Origin: Botryococcus braunii
Taxonomy: Eukaryota; Chlorophyta; Trebouxiophyceae
Assembly (NCBI GenBank): GCA_002005505.1
Contig: MVGU01000733.1
Location: 180,001 to 205,000, forward strand
Direction: 5' to 3'
DNA: 25,000 bases
The translations under genes were made by a program, and so were the position numbers. A model generated the notes under the pieces. That model had not been told where the DNA came from, ran no database searches, and saw only the letters and a program-made list of their open reading frames with translations. This document shows, piece after piece, positions 24,902 through 25,000 of the stretch (its first letter is position 1; each line of letters begins with the position of its first letter).

Positions 24902-25000
24902 ACACACACACACACGCACGCGCGCGCGCACATGCACTCACACATGCACGCATGTACACGCACACGCACACGCACACGCAAACGCAAACGCACACACATC
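24614..25000. other. Upstream pyruvate kinase intron with CA microsatellite
   Basis: The acceptor TCATGTAG before 24613 marks this as intron. It holds a C-rich stretch and about 38 CA units (24835-24915), then mixed CG/CA sequence up to the edge. I see no further pyruvate kinase exon here; the gene continues beyond the window. Confidence 0.75.

Overview
This is a eukaryotic nuclear window. It holds three intron-rich protein-coding genes separated by gene-poor DNA with very many simple repeats. A green-lineage (green-algal type) host is suggested by three things: a pyruvate kinase of plastid PKp-alpha type, a prolyl 4-hydroxylase carrying a C-terminal ShKT domain (an architecture common in green algae and plants), and a short interstitial run of plant-type TTTAGGG telomere repeat. 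This assignment is an inference; the species is not identified. No operons, tRNA genes, rRNA genes or CRISPR arrays were seen.

Layout. 1-1790: no recognisable gene. 1791-6209 (minus): a secreted or ER-lumen prolyl 4-hydroxylase, reconstructed from nine exons to a complete 355-residue protein; one intron has a GC donor. 6210-9360: 3.15 kb divergent intergenic region with candidate TATA boxes on both sides and a 24-bp perfect palindrome. 9361-14504 (plus): an animal-type, membrane-anchored UDP-glycosyltransferase, eleven exons, complete at 520 residues, with a very long CT microsatellite in intron 9. 14505-17384: convergent intergenic region with a 54-bp-arm hairpin element and a second, perfect 16-bp-stem hairpin. 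17385-24613 (minus): the C-terminal 367 residues of a plastid-type pyruvate kinase in seven exons; the N-terminal exons lie beyond the right edge.

Exon boundaries were set by hand. Each protein was read as family-like segments, and GT-AG (once GC-AG) sites were chosen so that the phases agree. All three models close in frame across every junction, which is strong internal support.

The genes do not form an obvious pathway. The P4H and UGT both belong to the secretory pathway (proline hydroxylation; glycosyl transfer with a KxKxx-type ER-retrieval tail). The kinase is a glycolytic enzyme, probably plastidic.

The most unusual signal is in the pyruvate kinase introns. Every complete intron carries tandem repeats or microsatellites. 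In two of them the repeat unit contains the real 3' splice site plus the first 13-14 bases of the downstream exon, so the intron carries copies of its own acceptor. A third intron is a stop-free multiple of three filled with an 18-bp repeat, so retaining it would insert 113 residues in frame at the active site.
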